A DNA stretch of 64,000 nucleotides from Cheiracanthium punctorium. Taxonomy: Eukaryota > Arthropoda > Arachnida > Araneae > Cheiracanthiidae. Shown piece after piece: positions 10,896 through 20,930 of the stretch (the stretch's first letter is position 1; the number at the start of each line of letters is the position of its first letter). The stretch covers positions 1 through 64,000 of the forward strand of contig JAWZYV010013267.1 in the NCBI GenBank assembly GCA_038373885.1, given 5' to 3'. The notes beneath the pieces were generated by a model. The model saw only the letters and a list, made by a program, of their open reading frames with translations. It ran no database searches and was not told where the DNA came from. A program made the position numbers and the translations under genes.

Positions 10896-11569
10896 TGAAA
10901 TAACTTTAGTTTAGTAAACGTGAAAGATCAACAGCAATTGCAGCAGCATCATATATTTTCTCCTAAACTTTAGATATGGCAATAAACTAATTAACTTGAA
11001 ATTGTGTCATTCTTATAACACTTTATGGCCTTAGCAAATTCGATGTCTTCTACGTTCAACTTTCAACTGAAACAAGTATACTCCTTCGGTAGTTTGCAAA
11101 ATTGCGTTTCAACTGTTTAGTTTTTCTAGGTCATAATTTCTAGGCTTCCAGTCTGCTGCAGCTGCAACCAGGATTTAAAATTCTGCACTAGGCAAAATTT
11201 GTTGTTTTTTTAAATATCAATGGATTAATTTTGAAACTGCTGATTTTACCTCTGAAAAACTTGAAAGCATTGCCTGGGTTGGTTTCCAGGGACAAAGTAC
11301 ACTTTCCGAAAGTACAAAAAGTATGAAAATCTTACGGTTTTATAAGATAAAGGGAAAGAAAGCTTACTTTACTCTAACTACACCTAAAAGCATCGCATCT
11401 CCAACTCATGATCGTACACCACAGGTGGTTGCTCAGAGCACTTGAGATAACTTATAAAAACGAAATTGTTAATATTTTCAATCGTTTTCAAAAAGCATCT
11501 AGCTAATTATTTTGCTGTTTTGGAGATATGGTAATAGTGCATAGGTCAGGGCATGTTACTCCCTTCTTT

Positions 11570-11815
11570 CTGGCGTTTCTACTCTCTTCAAAATTCGGTG
11601 CAACATGTCACCAAAACATGGCACTAAAAAAGTTGACTTCATAAGATTGTGAAATCTTGTTCCAACATTTGGTGCTTTATCAAAATATATTTAAACCTGA
11701 TCACCGAATGCTGGAACAAGGTTTTACTATCTTATGGAGCCAATATTTCTGGTATTATGTTTTGGTGAAATGTTGTACCAAATTTTTAAGAATGTAGAGC
11801 CTACAAATTGGTGTC
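11570..11815. mobile_element. Foldback MITE with 'ttttggtgaaatgttg' arms
   Basis: A long imperfect inverted repeat. The left arm runs CTCTTCAAAATTCGGTGCAA then CATGTCACCAAAACATGG then TGACTTCATAAGATTGTGAA. The right arm returns as TACTATCTTATGGAGCC then TATGTTTTGGTGAAATGTTG then AATTTTTAAGAATGTAGAG. The unpaired loop is about 40-50 bp. The phrase GGTGAAATGTTG is shared with the foldback element at 48978-49182. No coding capacity. Confidence 0.7.
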
Positions 11816-13130
11816 CCCATTGGAATCAATCACTTTGATCCTTATCTAAGGTTTAATCGCACCAAAATACTTTTTAAAAAAGCAATTGAAAAATGGCATG
11901 GTCAAGGCCAAACGAACTTTCTTTTTAACACGATTCTTGCGTATCTGATGCAATATTATTTTTGACTGTTTTGAATGGTCAAAACCAGTATAAAACTTCT
12001 TTTCTTAACAAAAGTTATGCTTCCAAAAGCCTTTTCTTAACATTCAAACATTTTCGTTGCACAGTATGGAATTCTCAGTTCCACTAAACTTGGCATTTAT
12101 ATAAAATCGTCTAAACGGAATTCCTCCCCTCACTAAAAAATTAATTTATTCGCAGATGATTAAAAAATTATAATAACTGCTGCCTGTTTTTATAAAAATC
12201 AAGAACACTTTCGGATTACAGTAGCTAGGAAATCAGATTTTTTAAAATCAAATTTCGAAACACGAACACGCTTAAATCTATTGATTAAAACTAACACTTC
12301 TTTATTGATTAAATTTCTTATCGGCTGATTTAAATCCTTTTACGCTAAAAAATAAAGACAATAATTTGCTATCTCCTCAATTCCCCTCAATGCTCAGGAT
12401 TCGCTAGATCCTACTCCATTTTTCACTAAAATCTTGTCTATTTGAGAATTCTGTCTCCCCCACGAAAAATGCGTAGTAAGATATCCTATTTCCATCACGT
12501 GACCTTAACGGAAAACTGTACATAAACATAGTCACCACAGGCAACACAACGCGGGAAGCTGGAATCGTATGGCTTACGCAGTGGTTATTTATATTCTTTG
12601 TTGCGGCGAGCATCGAAGAGCAAACATGTCTTTATCAAATTATGAATTAAAAGAGTTTCTGAAGAGGATACCCGATGATACTTTCGAATGGTGATAATTT
12701 TATTTTATATCCGAATACCAAATACATCTTTTTCATATTTAGAGTTGTGAAATAAATTCAACCTAAATGTGGAGAGGATGCTTTCGGTAAAAATTTTGTT
12801 TTAATGGACATAGTTTCTTACGATTGGATTATAAAAATCTCGTCGCTCTTGTAAAACAAATGAAGCTATGATATCTTCAGTCAAGTGAGTAAGTACTATT
12901 TTACCTTTTTCATGTAAATAAATTTGGTTGCTGCTTTAATTAAATCTTACAGCTGGTTTAACCATGATTGCATTTGTGTATTCCGACTGTACTGTGAATT
13001 CGTTTTATAACTAGAGACTATAGTGAAATTATATTCTATTTATTAAAAAAATACTTTTTTATAGTGTATTAAGATGTATGTAATGTATTTCCCTTGATTT
13101 AAAATTTATTTTCTCGGGCTTATAATCATA
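11816..13130. other. Unassigned AT-rich region
   Basis: No recognisable gene. A short open stretch starts at the ATG at 12627 (MSLSNYELKEFLKRIPDD, then stop). It has a plausible protein-like composition but no known family and no continuation that I can see. Confidence 0.35.
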
Positions 13131-13139
13131 GATTACAGC

Positions 13140-13355
13140 TCTGATAATAAAAAATGAAAAAAACGAATAATTCAATATATCAATCAAAAACAGCAAATTT
13201 TCATAAGGCACCCTTTTTCTGGCTTAAAATAATAATCTTAATTGACTACAGATATATTAATTAAAAAAGGACTGATTTTGTAAAAACGCTCATTCTATAG
13301 CTTAAATAATAATCATAATTGAGTACAGTTATATTAATCAAAAACGGACAGACAC
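13140..13355. repeat. Two diverged ~95-bp tandem units
   Basis: Units share TATA(T)TAATCAAAAACAG / ATATTAATTAAAAAAGG, then a CTGGCTTAAAATAATAATC / TAGCTTAAATAATAATC phrase, then TAATTGA(C/G)TACAG. Two full units plus a partial third are visible. Nothing coding. Confidence 0.5.
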
Positions 13356-13617
13356 TCCTCATTTTTGATTATTATTTAGCCTAAATGGAGCTGTTGTATA
13401 ATGCTCAAAAATTGAGAATTTTTCGCTCCCTTGATATTTGTCGATTAATGGAGCAAATTTTACTCAATCGGGAGAATGGCTGTTTGAAGTCAATAATTGA
13501 GTAAAAATATACTCCGTTTGATTATTATTTTACTCAATAGGTTTAAACGTGAAGATGGTCGAGTTACTAATAATACTTTTTTAACAACCCGGATTCAGTC
13601 TTGTCTTATTTAGTCAG

Positions 13618-14135
13618 TACAGTGAAACCCCAATTTAACACTACTCGCATTTAGCGTTTTTCCGCCTATAACGACACTTTCTATTCGTACGGAATATTTT
13701 CTTATTTGTTTGTAATGCTAATAAATCCCTCTAATAATGTTTTTTCCTGCATTTAACTTTTTTTTAAAATCAGATAACTTGGATGTTGATCGAAATGGTA
13801 ATGAAGGACACGTAATTCCCTCAGCAGTTGAAGCGATCCAAGCTGTGAAATTAGTAATAGCGTTCCTCTCAAGTATTGAAGGTCAAGGAGAAAATTTACA
13901 AAAACTGATGTGAAAATGAAATTTGTGATGGAAATAATAGAAAACAAAATGCAAAGTAAAAACAAAGCGCAAAGTAAATAATCATTCTCTTTAAATAAAT
14001 AATATAGAAAACTAACAAATAAGTTATTCTGGAGGAATAAATAAGAGATATGCAACCTTTAAAGGCAAATTCACTATCAGTAATTTATTTTTTCACCAAC
14101 CCCAGTTTAACGTCTTCTCGCATATAACGCTATAC
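13618..14135. repeat. pogo-type MITE end phrases, direct orientation
   Basis: TACAGTGAAACCCCAATTTAAC at 13618, with TCGCATTTAGCG and CCTATAACGACACTTT, is repeated in the same orientation at about 14095 (AACCCCAGTTTAACGTC, CTCGCATATAACGCTAT). CAGTGAAACC next to TA is the usual left end of pogo/Tigger-type MITEs. The inverted right end is not found, so this is a fragment or two nested fragments. The intervening AT-rich stretch (a 100-codon minus-strand frame at 13753-14055 with low-complexity composition) is not a gene. Confidence 0.4.
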
Positions 14136-14940
14136 CGTCCTTTGACAAACTTGTCCCTCCTTGTAAATCCTTCGGAGTTATTTTAGTTCCTTCGGAGCGA
14201 ATTTAGTTCTCTGTATTCAAACACTCTAACATAGATTTCCTCTACAATAAAAGCATTACATATTTTAACGCGTTATGATTTGATAGGTAAATGCTTGGGA
14301 AAAAAAAAAGGTAAGGTTATTTTTTTTCTTTTGTCGATAAAAGGCAGAGTATATTAGCACTTAAAAAGGGGGGAGGAGCAGGGTGCAGAGCCCTTCGGAA
14401 AAGTCAAACATCAGCACACATAGTCTCTTCTGTTGAAACTTAACGGATATATTATCGTAGGACTCCTAATCATTTAGTTAGTTGGTTAGTTTTAAGGCGT
14501 CCGTGGAAAAATGACACATATAACAATCCCTTGTAACTTAATACGAAATATTGTGATTTAGTGTTATCATAAAATACTTTCTAATAAACGCTTCTATTTT
14601 AAAAATTCATAATCTGAAGTTGTCATTAGATAACTAAAACAATTAAAAAGATTATGCTCGTGTCTAAAAATAAAACCGATTTTTGAGGAATCTGACAAAC
14701 CCAATTTAAATATTTAAATCCTCCATGGTTCAGCAAAAAGAATAATCTTGTGAAAAATGTAAAAGTCGCATCTCGAGGAGCTATTTAGAATCGCAGAAAT
14801 TTTGAATCAACCGCGATATGACTTTAATCTTGTGGAAAAGTTTATCAGTCTCACGCAATTTTTAAATTACGAAGTTGCTCGAAGATAGAATTTAGAATGG
14901 TAGAGGATGGATTTTGATTTCATATTATGCAGTAGAAAAC
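14136..14940. other. Unassigned AT-rich region
   Basis: No gene or bounded element seen. The phrase AGAGGATGGATTTTGATTTCAT followed by GCAGTAGAAAACG (about 14903-14945) recurs as AGAGGATGAATTTTGATTCCAT then GCAGCAGAAAGC at about 15484-15525. These are two copies of an unknown repeat that flank the AT-rich tandem block. Confidence 0.45.
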
Positions 14941-14954
14941 GACCAATATTTTTC

Positions 14955-15270
14955 CTCATCAAAATATATAAGATATAATTTAAAGCCTTAAGATGATAAT
15001 AAGTTTAAATAATTTATGAATATTATCAAAATATAAGATATCATTTAAAATCATATAAGTTTAAAGAATTCATCAATACCATCAAAATATAAAGTATAAT
15101 GTAAAAGTATAAGATATTGACAAATTCTTTAAACACATTTAAGTTTAAAGAATAGAGAGTTTATAATTTAAACATAAGTTTAAAGAATTTATCAATATCA
15201 TCAAACTATAAAGTATCATTTAAAATGTTTTCGATATTGACAAATTCTTTAAACATATTTAATTTATATC
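14955..15270. repeat. AT-rich tandem/inverted repeat
   Basis: Units built from AAGTTTAAAGAATTTATCAAT + ATCATCAAAATATAAAGTAT recur near 14960, 15000, 15060, 15180. The inverted phrase GATATTGACAAATTCTTTAAAC appears at about 15115 and 15233. The mixture of direct and inverted units can fold into hairpins. No coding potential. Confidence 0.7.
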
Positions 15271-15840
15271 ATGCAATTTTTAATTTATTTCGTCGAGTTT
15301 TTGGCTGCTATTAGAGAAATCCTAGTACGTTCACTTTCAGTGTCACTTTAGTAGAGCTTACTAATATAACTTATGATGGCGTTAAAAAAAAAAAAAAAAT
15401 CTTTACATAGTACCGTAATCCTACTATTAAAGTATAACTTCCTCTCCACTCTTTGGAAAACCTTGCTCGATTTTCGAACACCAGAGGATGAATTTTGATT
15501 CCATAGTAACGCAGCAGAAAGCATCCTATATTTATCATCATCCTGTAACATAAACGAGGGCGGATATTTTGCTGGAACAATAAATAGTAGATCGCCCTCT
15601 TCTGCTGTGTGTTTTGTTTACACAAAACTTTCTCCTCGAATAAATTACTTCCGCAAGGCGAGGGACGATTATAATTTGCTAAATTTCATTACGTTATTAA
15701 TTCTCCAATGAAAGCAGTTAATGCTTGGATATAATTAGATCCTTGAAAAGTTTTTGCAGATGCCTCCTTTGTAATTAGAGGTGGATAATATTGAGGATAG
15801 ATTGTAATAGGAAGAAAATAAGGAAAACACAAAATTGAAT

Positions 15841-15880
<40 letters not shown>

Positions 15881-16140
15881 AAGGATCATTCTTCTCGATA
15901 TTATTTTTTAGCGTGCAAATTTTCTGCGCATCTGCGCAATTTGGGTAAAATAAAACTTTTTTTTCTCTTTTTCCATAAGACATGATTAATATAAGTACAA
16001 AAGAATGTTACGTTGTACTTTTAAAAAAGTTCAATAGCGATGTTTGATTTATTACTCTTAGACAAGTATATGCATATCGTTTGTCGCTGTATATATTCAA
16101 TAATTTCTTTGGATAATGTTAATCACTAGGAAAATGAGTC
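15271..16140. other. Unassigned region with long A/T homopolymers
   Basis: Contains a poly-A run at 15385-15399 and a 29-30-bp poly-T at 15846-15875. Small minus-strand frames here (15348-15551, 15371-15625, 15689-15889) are driven by these runs and by a repeat, and I do not call them genes. Confidence 0.4.
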
Positions 16141-16149
16141 ACAATTACC

Positions 16150-16810
16150 AGGAGTAACCCTAATAGCACGGAACGTCACAATGAGGTAGGTAGCTGTGAC
16201 GTCCCTGTGAAGTCACATAGGTCGCAGTCACACTGGTGACCATAAGTGACGTCAACTGGAAGTCACGTGTGACTTGTCAGTGACAACAGCTTGTGACTTC
16301 TTTGTGTCGTCAACGTGACGGATCGTTTGTGGCGTCTTGCCAGATCTTGTGACTTTTCGCAATTTTTGCTACTTTTGAAAGCACCATGCGTCTAAATTTT
16401 ATGACTTTGCGATATTGCTACTTTCTTGCAACTTTTTTATGATATTGTAAATTTTAAGTAATTTTGCGAATTTCTCAAAAAAAAAGTTTTTTTCAGTTTT
16501 AAATCAGAACCAGGGGCGTAGCCTGGGGTGGGGGGATATCGGGACATATCCCCTCCCCCCGAAATTTTTGGATTAGTGATGAAATTCCGTCTATTTATAC
16601 ACATATAAGTTCATATCCCCCCCCCCCCGAAAAATTTTCCAGGCGTATATCCCCCCCCCCAAAAAAAAAAAAATCCTGGCTACGCGCCTGAGTGGAACAT
16701 TTAAGTCACAGTGCTGTGAATGTGACGGAGCTGTAACGTCACATTGAAGTCACAATGTCGTACACAAGTCACAGTGTGGATTCACGGTGACGCACTTAAA
16801 TGGTCTCTAT
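16150..16810. repeat. GTGAC/GTCAC-rich repeat split by a hAT MITE
   Basis: From about 16155 to 16350 and again from 16700 to 16800 the sequence is packed with GTGAC or its complement GTCAC (for example GAACGTCACAATGAG, AAGTGACGTCAACT, GAAGTCACGTGTGACTT, AACGTGACGG, AACGTCACATTGAAGTCACA). The two blocks are similar and are separated by a T-rich stretch carrying the MITE at 16511-16690, so they look like the two arms of one element or satellite. No frame codes for anything recognised. Confidence 0.6.
16511..16690. mobile_element. hAT MITE, 'caggggcgtagcc' family
   Basis: The left end CAGGGGCGTAGCCTGGGG is inverted as ATCCTGGCTACGCGCCTG at 16673-16690. Flanking octamers ATCAGAAC and AGTGGAAC match at only 5 of 8 positions, so the target duplication has decayed. 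The interior holds G and C homopolymer runs. It belongs with 17675-17812 and 36677-36855. Confidence 0.75.
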
Positions 16811-17674
16811 TTAGTGCGTCATAATCCATGCATGGGCAGTATTCATCTTTTCTGCTTCATTAGGAATCTGTTGGATCGTTTTGCTTTGTGTATAGTTTGA
16901 AAATACTTAAATTCTCTTGATTATATAGCCTATATTATTCCATGGTGCATCTAAATGACAAGTGCAATTTGAAAGATAAAAATTTGTCATATGGTTCATG
17001 CTTAAACATTTTAAACTTCAAATATAAGTTGAAATGTCTCTCCCCTAAAAAATAGATTTTTTACTTTCGTTCGAGTAATTATTCAGATGGAGAGGCAGTT
17101 TGAAAGTGTTATTTCTGCTTATGTAAACTACGCTAACGGCCATGGAACACGATTCGAATTTTTCGAACAGGGCGCTGTGTGCTAAAATCCAGGATTTTAA
17201 GCTATAGCATATGTAAATCGCTAAATTTTGGCTGTAAAGCAATTTCTGATAATAGCTTCAGGTTCTGTTGCAGCCTTATCTTCAATTTTTCTCTTAAGAG
17301 TGTTTGATAATAGAACTCCAATGTTAATATAACATCAAATCCAATACAACGGATCTATAGAGCTGTACTCTGATCGAGCGTGGACGGTTAACTATTACAA
17401 GTCAGTTAAAAAATATCTGATTCAGTTTTCATCTACGAGTTATCTCATACTGAGAATGCCAGTTTCAGTGCGATAGCAGATTCGAAAGACTACAATGACG
17501 GCAAGAGCATTCGTTAATCTGCTCGAATACGATGACAGCGAATGTCTTTGCCGTCAGGATACAGCTATAAACGGCGATTTTGGTCAAATTAGATCCTTTT
17601 TCATATAAAATTAACATAGTCTTCAATACGACGATAGTCACGAAATACCTCAATAGTCACTAAATACATCAATC
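16811..17674. other. Unassigned AT-rich region
   Basis: No bounded element or gene. Small minus-strand frames at 17045-17242 and 17465-17653 show no known motif. Confidence 0.35.
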
Positions 17675-17812
17675 CAGGGGCGTAGCCAAGAAATTTTTTG
17701 CCATACAAAATGTATATTCTTCACTAAATTATCACATACACGTATACATATATATGTGTTGTAGTAGTCGTAACCCCCCCCCCCCCATGAAAAATTTCTG
17801 GCTACGCCCCTG
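17675..17812. mobile_element. hAT MITE, 'caggggcgtagcc' family, 138 bp
   Basis: Ends CAGGGGCGTAGCCA and TGGCTACGCCCCTG are inverted. The perfect 8-bp duplication CATCAATC lies at 17667-17674 and 17813-17820. The interior (TTTTTTGCCATACAAAATGT, TTCTTCACTAAATTATCACA, a C run) matches the MITE at 36677-36855 closely, so both come from one source. Confidence 0.93.
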
Positions 17813-17820
17813 CATCAATC

Positions 17821-18036
17821 GTCCAAAACTATTCGGTTAAAATAGCGCCAAGCAAACATCAGTTGAATCAACTAACATTGTGTTGATACAATGAAGTACT
17901 TAGCCGATCCTTCAAAACAGTCCATCTTCATGATCTAAGCGAAAAATTTTAAGAAATCATTGCGCTTAAAACGGAGCTAAATTAGCTGCAACGAATTTAA
18001 GTTTTGTAACAACCAGGACAAAAAAAGGAGCATGTT
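17821..18036. repeat. Repeat flanking the TTAA MITE (left copy)
   Basis: Phrases CCAAAACTATTCGGTTAAAAT, AGTTGAATCAACTAAC and ACAATGAAGTACTTAGCCGATCC recur after the MITE at about 18539-18610 (GTTGATTCAACGATACACTT, TCAAAACTATTCGATTAAAAT, GGTTGAACCAACGAAC). The MITE therefore landed in a local tandem repeat. Confidence 0.5.
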
Positions 18037-18450
18037 TTAACCTTTTAACGCGCAGTGTTCCCGCTCTGGGAACACCAACTCTGACGTTTTGACTGTTGCC
18101 AGTCACGAAGAATAGATTTGATTTCTATAAAAATAGTTGCGGGTGACATAGCTCCACGAGAAACCTTAACTCTTTAGCACGGCATTTCCCATAAAAAAAA
18201 TGGTCACGATTCTTTTTAACAGCACCGACATCTGCTGAAAAATGGAAGGAGGCGTGAACAGCTGGATAGATTGCCCAATGCTGAAAAAAGGGCAGCCGTT
18301 GCCATCGCTCGACTTAACTACCAGCAAGATGGCGGACGATCGAAACGTTCATCGAGTGCCACAGATCTAGAGACCCTTTTTTGACGCAGTTGGCTGTGCC
18401 GCAGAGCCTTCTTTTCAGCATTGGGAAAGGGTTGCGCCTCAAAGGATTAA
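18037..18450. mobile_element. TTAA MITE, family Y (copy 1)
   Basis: TTAA to TTAA, 414 bp. The left end CCTTTTAACGCGCAGTGTTC matches the ends of 54613-55023; the right end AACCC..TTGCGCCTCAAAGGATTAA resembles the start of the truncated copies (CCTTTGAGGCGCAACCCTTT). The central block GCCGTTGCCATCGCTCGACT, AAGATGGCGG (18326-18335), CGATCGAAACGTTCATCG is shared by all family members. The TTAA target and a CCCTTT-type terminus point to piggyBac-like mobilisation. No transposase inside. Confidence 0.82.
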
Positions 18451-18599
18451 ATCCTTCGGAGATAATTTAACTCTTTAAGCATACATTTGATTAAAGTGGA
18501 GCTAACCAAATTTTGGCAAAATCCCCAAACATTTTTGTTGATTCAACGATACACTTTGCTGATCTTTCAAAACTATTCGATTAAAATTGAGCCACCCAA

Positions 18600-19330
18600 A
18601 TTTTGGTTGAACCAACGAACATTTATACCCGGGTATTAGTTTTCTTCATGTGCCCCGCGCCTGAGCACATGACTGCAAGCTTTCTGCAAAGCACATGACT
18701 GCAAGCGCTTTCAACTGCAAGACCGAAAATGCCTTGTTCAGTCCCAGGTCGAGTCCGTCGATCTGGGACTGAACCAGGAAATTCATATCCCCTTCCCCTG
18801 CGACCAGGACTGATGTTCGGAGTTTTCCGTGGTTTTTTGCGAAACTTCGCGTAAATACGGGTTAATATACCCCTAAGAAAGACCTCCATGGAGGGTAACA
18901 ACCTCCCCCCTCCCTCCGCGGGGTTGATCTCTCCTATAGATAATCAGCCGTCTTCTCAAAATCAAATCAAATTGTGTATCCAGAAAGTTGCTAAACTCCG
19001 TACTCATACGAATATAAGGAAAGTGAATCGGCACCGGCTGGGTCAGTGCTAGGGAGGATGAAAACCTCTCTCGGCTGGGTTGCTGTAGAACCGTGTGAGC
19101 TAATGGGAGCGGGTGCACGTAAGCTCTGTTCGTAGCTCTAATGTCCTCCATGTTCAAACGATACCTTAGGGGGTGCCGATTTCAGGTGCTAGGTCTCTCG
19201 TCTGGAATTCGTTCAAAATTAGGAGACCACACATAGGGGGGGGGGGGCAACGTTAGTCTGCATAATAGGCGCCTTCATAATGAAATGATCAACATCTCGT
19301 AGCGGTCAAGCCTTCCAGGTAGGCAAATAA
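18600..19330. other. GC-rich unassigned block
   Basis: Clearly richer in G+C than its surroundings, with two overlapping minus-strand frames (18623-18901, 92 codons; 18873-19157, 94 codons). The sequence includes a direct repeat AGCACATGACTGCAAGC at about 18663 and 18691, and CCGGGACTGAAC-type dyads near 18750. Neither product shows a motif I recognise. It could be part of a retroelement or an ancient exon; I cannot tell. Confidence 0.3.
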
Positions 19331-19989
19331 ACTTCTGCCCATTAGGAAAAAAAAAAGTTTCCTCATGTCATTAAGCCATAAAATTAAAAATTAAACTTTA
19401 TAGCATTTGATCTCGAAACTTGCTCTGTAACAGATAAAGCTTGTATTTTTTTTCTTTTTTTTTTTACACTTACAGCGTAATTAGAGCTTGATTACCCAAG
19501 ACACCTTTATTACGTCTTAAGATTATTTTTATCTCGGCCATTATCACCTAGGCATAATTGCTGAGGGTCATAAAGAGAAGGTGGTTATTAATTTATTTAT
19601 TTATTCTCTTTGACCGTGATAGTCACTTGCTTTTATTTTGAAATTGTTGCACTGGAGCTAAAATTATTTCATGTATCTGACAGAGCAGCTTATCGATTGG
19701 ATAATACCGGATCAAAGCAAATCTTTGAGTGGGGAGTAAGAAATGAGAACGCAGCCAAAAATAAAAGTCTAGGTCTAACCAGTGTTTAGTCTTCAGAAAA
19801 AAAGTATATGTGTGGGGGGGAGCACTCATTTTTGAGGAACTCGCATTAAGTATGTGTAATTAGTTAAAAGTAATTATTGTTAAAAATAATGAGTGAAACT
19901 AACCAAATCATTAATTTAATCATGAATATTGGCTGAGCAACTTGTGTAAATTTCATAATAGTGAATTGGAAACTAAAGCAAAAATATAT
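19331..19989. other. Unassigned AT-rich spacer
   Basis: Nothing recognisable. Contains short A/T runs and an 8-base G run near 19814. Confidence 0.35.
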
Positions 19990-20930
19990 TGTTACGAATT
20001 TTCGGGGCAACCCACTGTTTTGGGGTTTAAAATAGTTCATAATTCGTATTCTACGAGTCAAATAGTTAAATTTTGCTTTTTGTTGCATCAAAATCGGTCA
20101 ACTAGAACCGGAGATACGGAGGTTTTGGTTTCCCCATTGTTTTTCTATGGCGGTTCTAGAAATCTCGAGAGATATTAGTCCCAGGCCTTCCGTAACTTCA
20201 CTTTTGGGGACTTATGTTTGGCCCAAATTTGGCGATATTTCGCCAAAAGTCGCCAAGCATGGCGACATTTTGGTCATTTAGCGCGATTTTCCCTATGGGG
20301 CTTCTAAAGTTGCTTTTGCTGCATTGAAATCACATAATAACCTAACATTTCTCTTCTATGACGTAATAAAAATTCCCGCTTTCTGGGGAATCTTCGTAAA
20401 ATAGACTTTCTGGAAGCTTCTGCTTCGACTATAAATACAAGCTGTCAGAGGCCCCAGTTCAGTGTGTGAGTTGAGCTCCCGTCGAATGAATCGAGCTGTC
20501 TGAGTGAGTACGCTCGCTTTGCGCTGTGATAGAAGCGGTGTTTTCGCGCTTGTTTACGAAGCTGATTTTAAAGTGCTGTGTGCAAATTTTTTATTGCTGA
20601 GTCTTGAGGGATTGCTTGCGATATCTCTCGTATATTTCCACTGAATTTTAACCTGTGGAAGTGTTTTATTTTATGTGAGAAATACAGCATTTGTGAGAGC
20701 TTGAGATTTAAGCGGACTGTTAAAAGCACATTACTGTTTGATTGTGCTTGGGCATCTAGTGCAGCTGATTGTTTCACGAAGTTCTAGAAGCAATAAATTT
20801 CGTTTTCCATCCTGACAAGTGGACTCTCTTAAACTTCCTAAAAGAAGTGAACTTTAGAACGAACCCAGGAATAGCAGAGTATTCTGCAACAATATTTTTT
20901 CGCGGAGCACCTACCCCTTCGCGAAAAGCA
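19990..20930 (+). mobile_element. Candidate LTR (solo or 5' remnant)
   Basis: Starts TGTTACGAATTTTCGGGGCA, a form common at retrotransposon LTR starts, and contains a well-formed core promoter (next entry). The stretch around 20910-20950 ends in a CA at 20930 and is followed two bases later by TGGTACTCCACGAAGTGC, which could be a tRNA primer-binding site. No gag or pol follows, so this would be a solo LTR or a remnant. No second LTR or matching target duplication was found. The right boundary is my inference. Confidence 0.4.
20430..20466 (+). promoter_or_regulatory. TATA box plus initiator (LTR promoter)
   Basis: TATAAATA at 20430-20437 is followed by TCAGTGTG at 20459-20466, an arthropod-type TCAGT initiator. 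The TATA-to-Inr-A spacing (20430 to 20461) is 31 bp, the canonical pol II distance. Transcription would run rightward from about 20461 into a GC-richer leader. Confidence 0.55.

Larger units (their letters stand above)
9960..10990. repeat. Five ~120-bp tandem units interrupted by two transposons
   Basis: Units begin TTTTAGCTTGT(T)GAATCAAA and end CAATAATCCAACTAAACT. They start near 9963, 10083, 10388, 10508 and 10893. Shared blocks are GAGCTTTAATTTGGTAAA, GTGAAAGATCAACAGCAA, GCAGCATCATAT and CTCCCAAAATTTAG. A hAT MITE (10210-10385) sits between units 2 and 3, and a SINE (10643-10895) between units 4 and 5. Removing both restores an uninterrupted array, so the array predates both insertions. 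Confidence 0.85.

Noticed and set aside
9960..10990. CRISPR-like array
   Set aside because: Units are ~120 bp, contiguous and diverged without spacers; interruptions are a hAT MITE and a SINE. The organism is eukaryotic.
13753..14055. 100-codon minus-strand frame resembling a membrane protein
   Set aside because: The hydrophobic look comes from T/A-rich codons (Leu, Phe, Ile) in AT-rich DNA next to MITE end phrases; no supporting motif.
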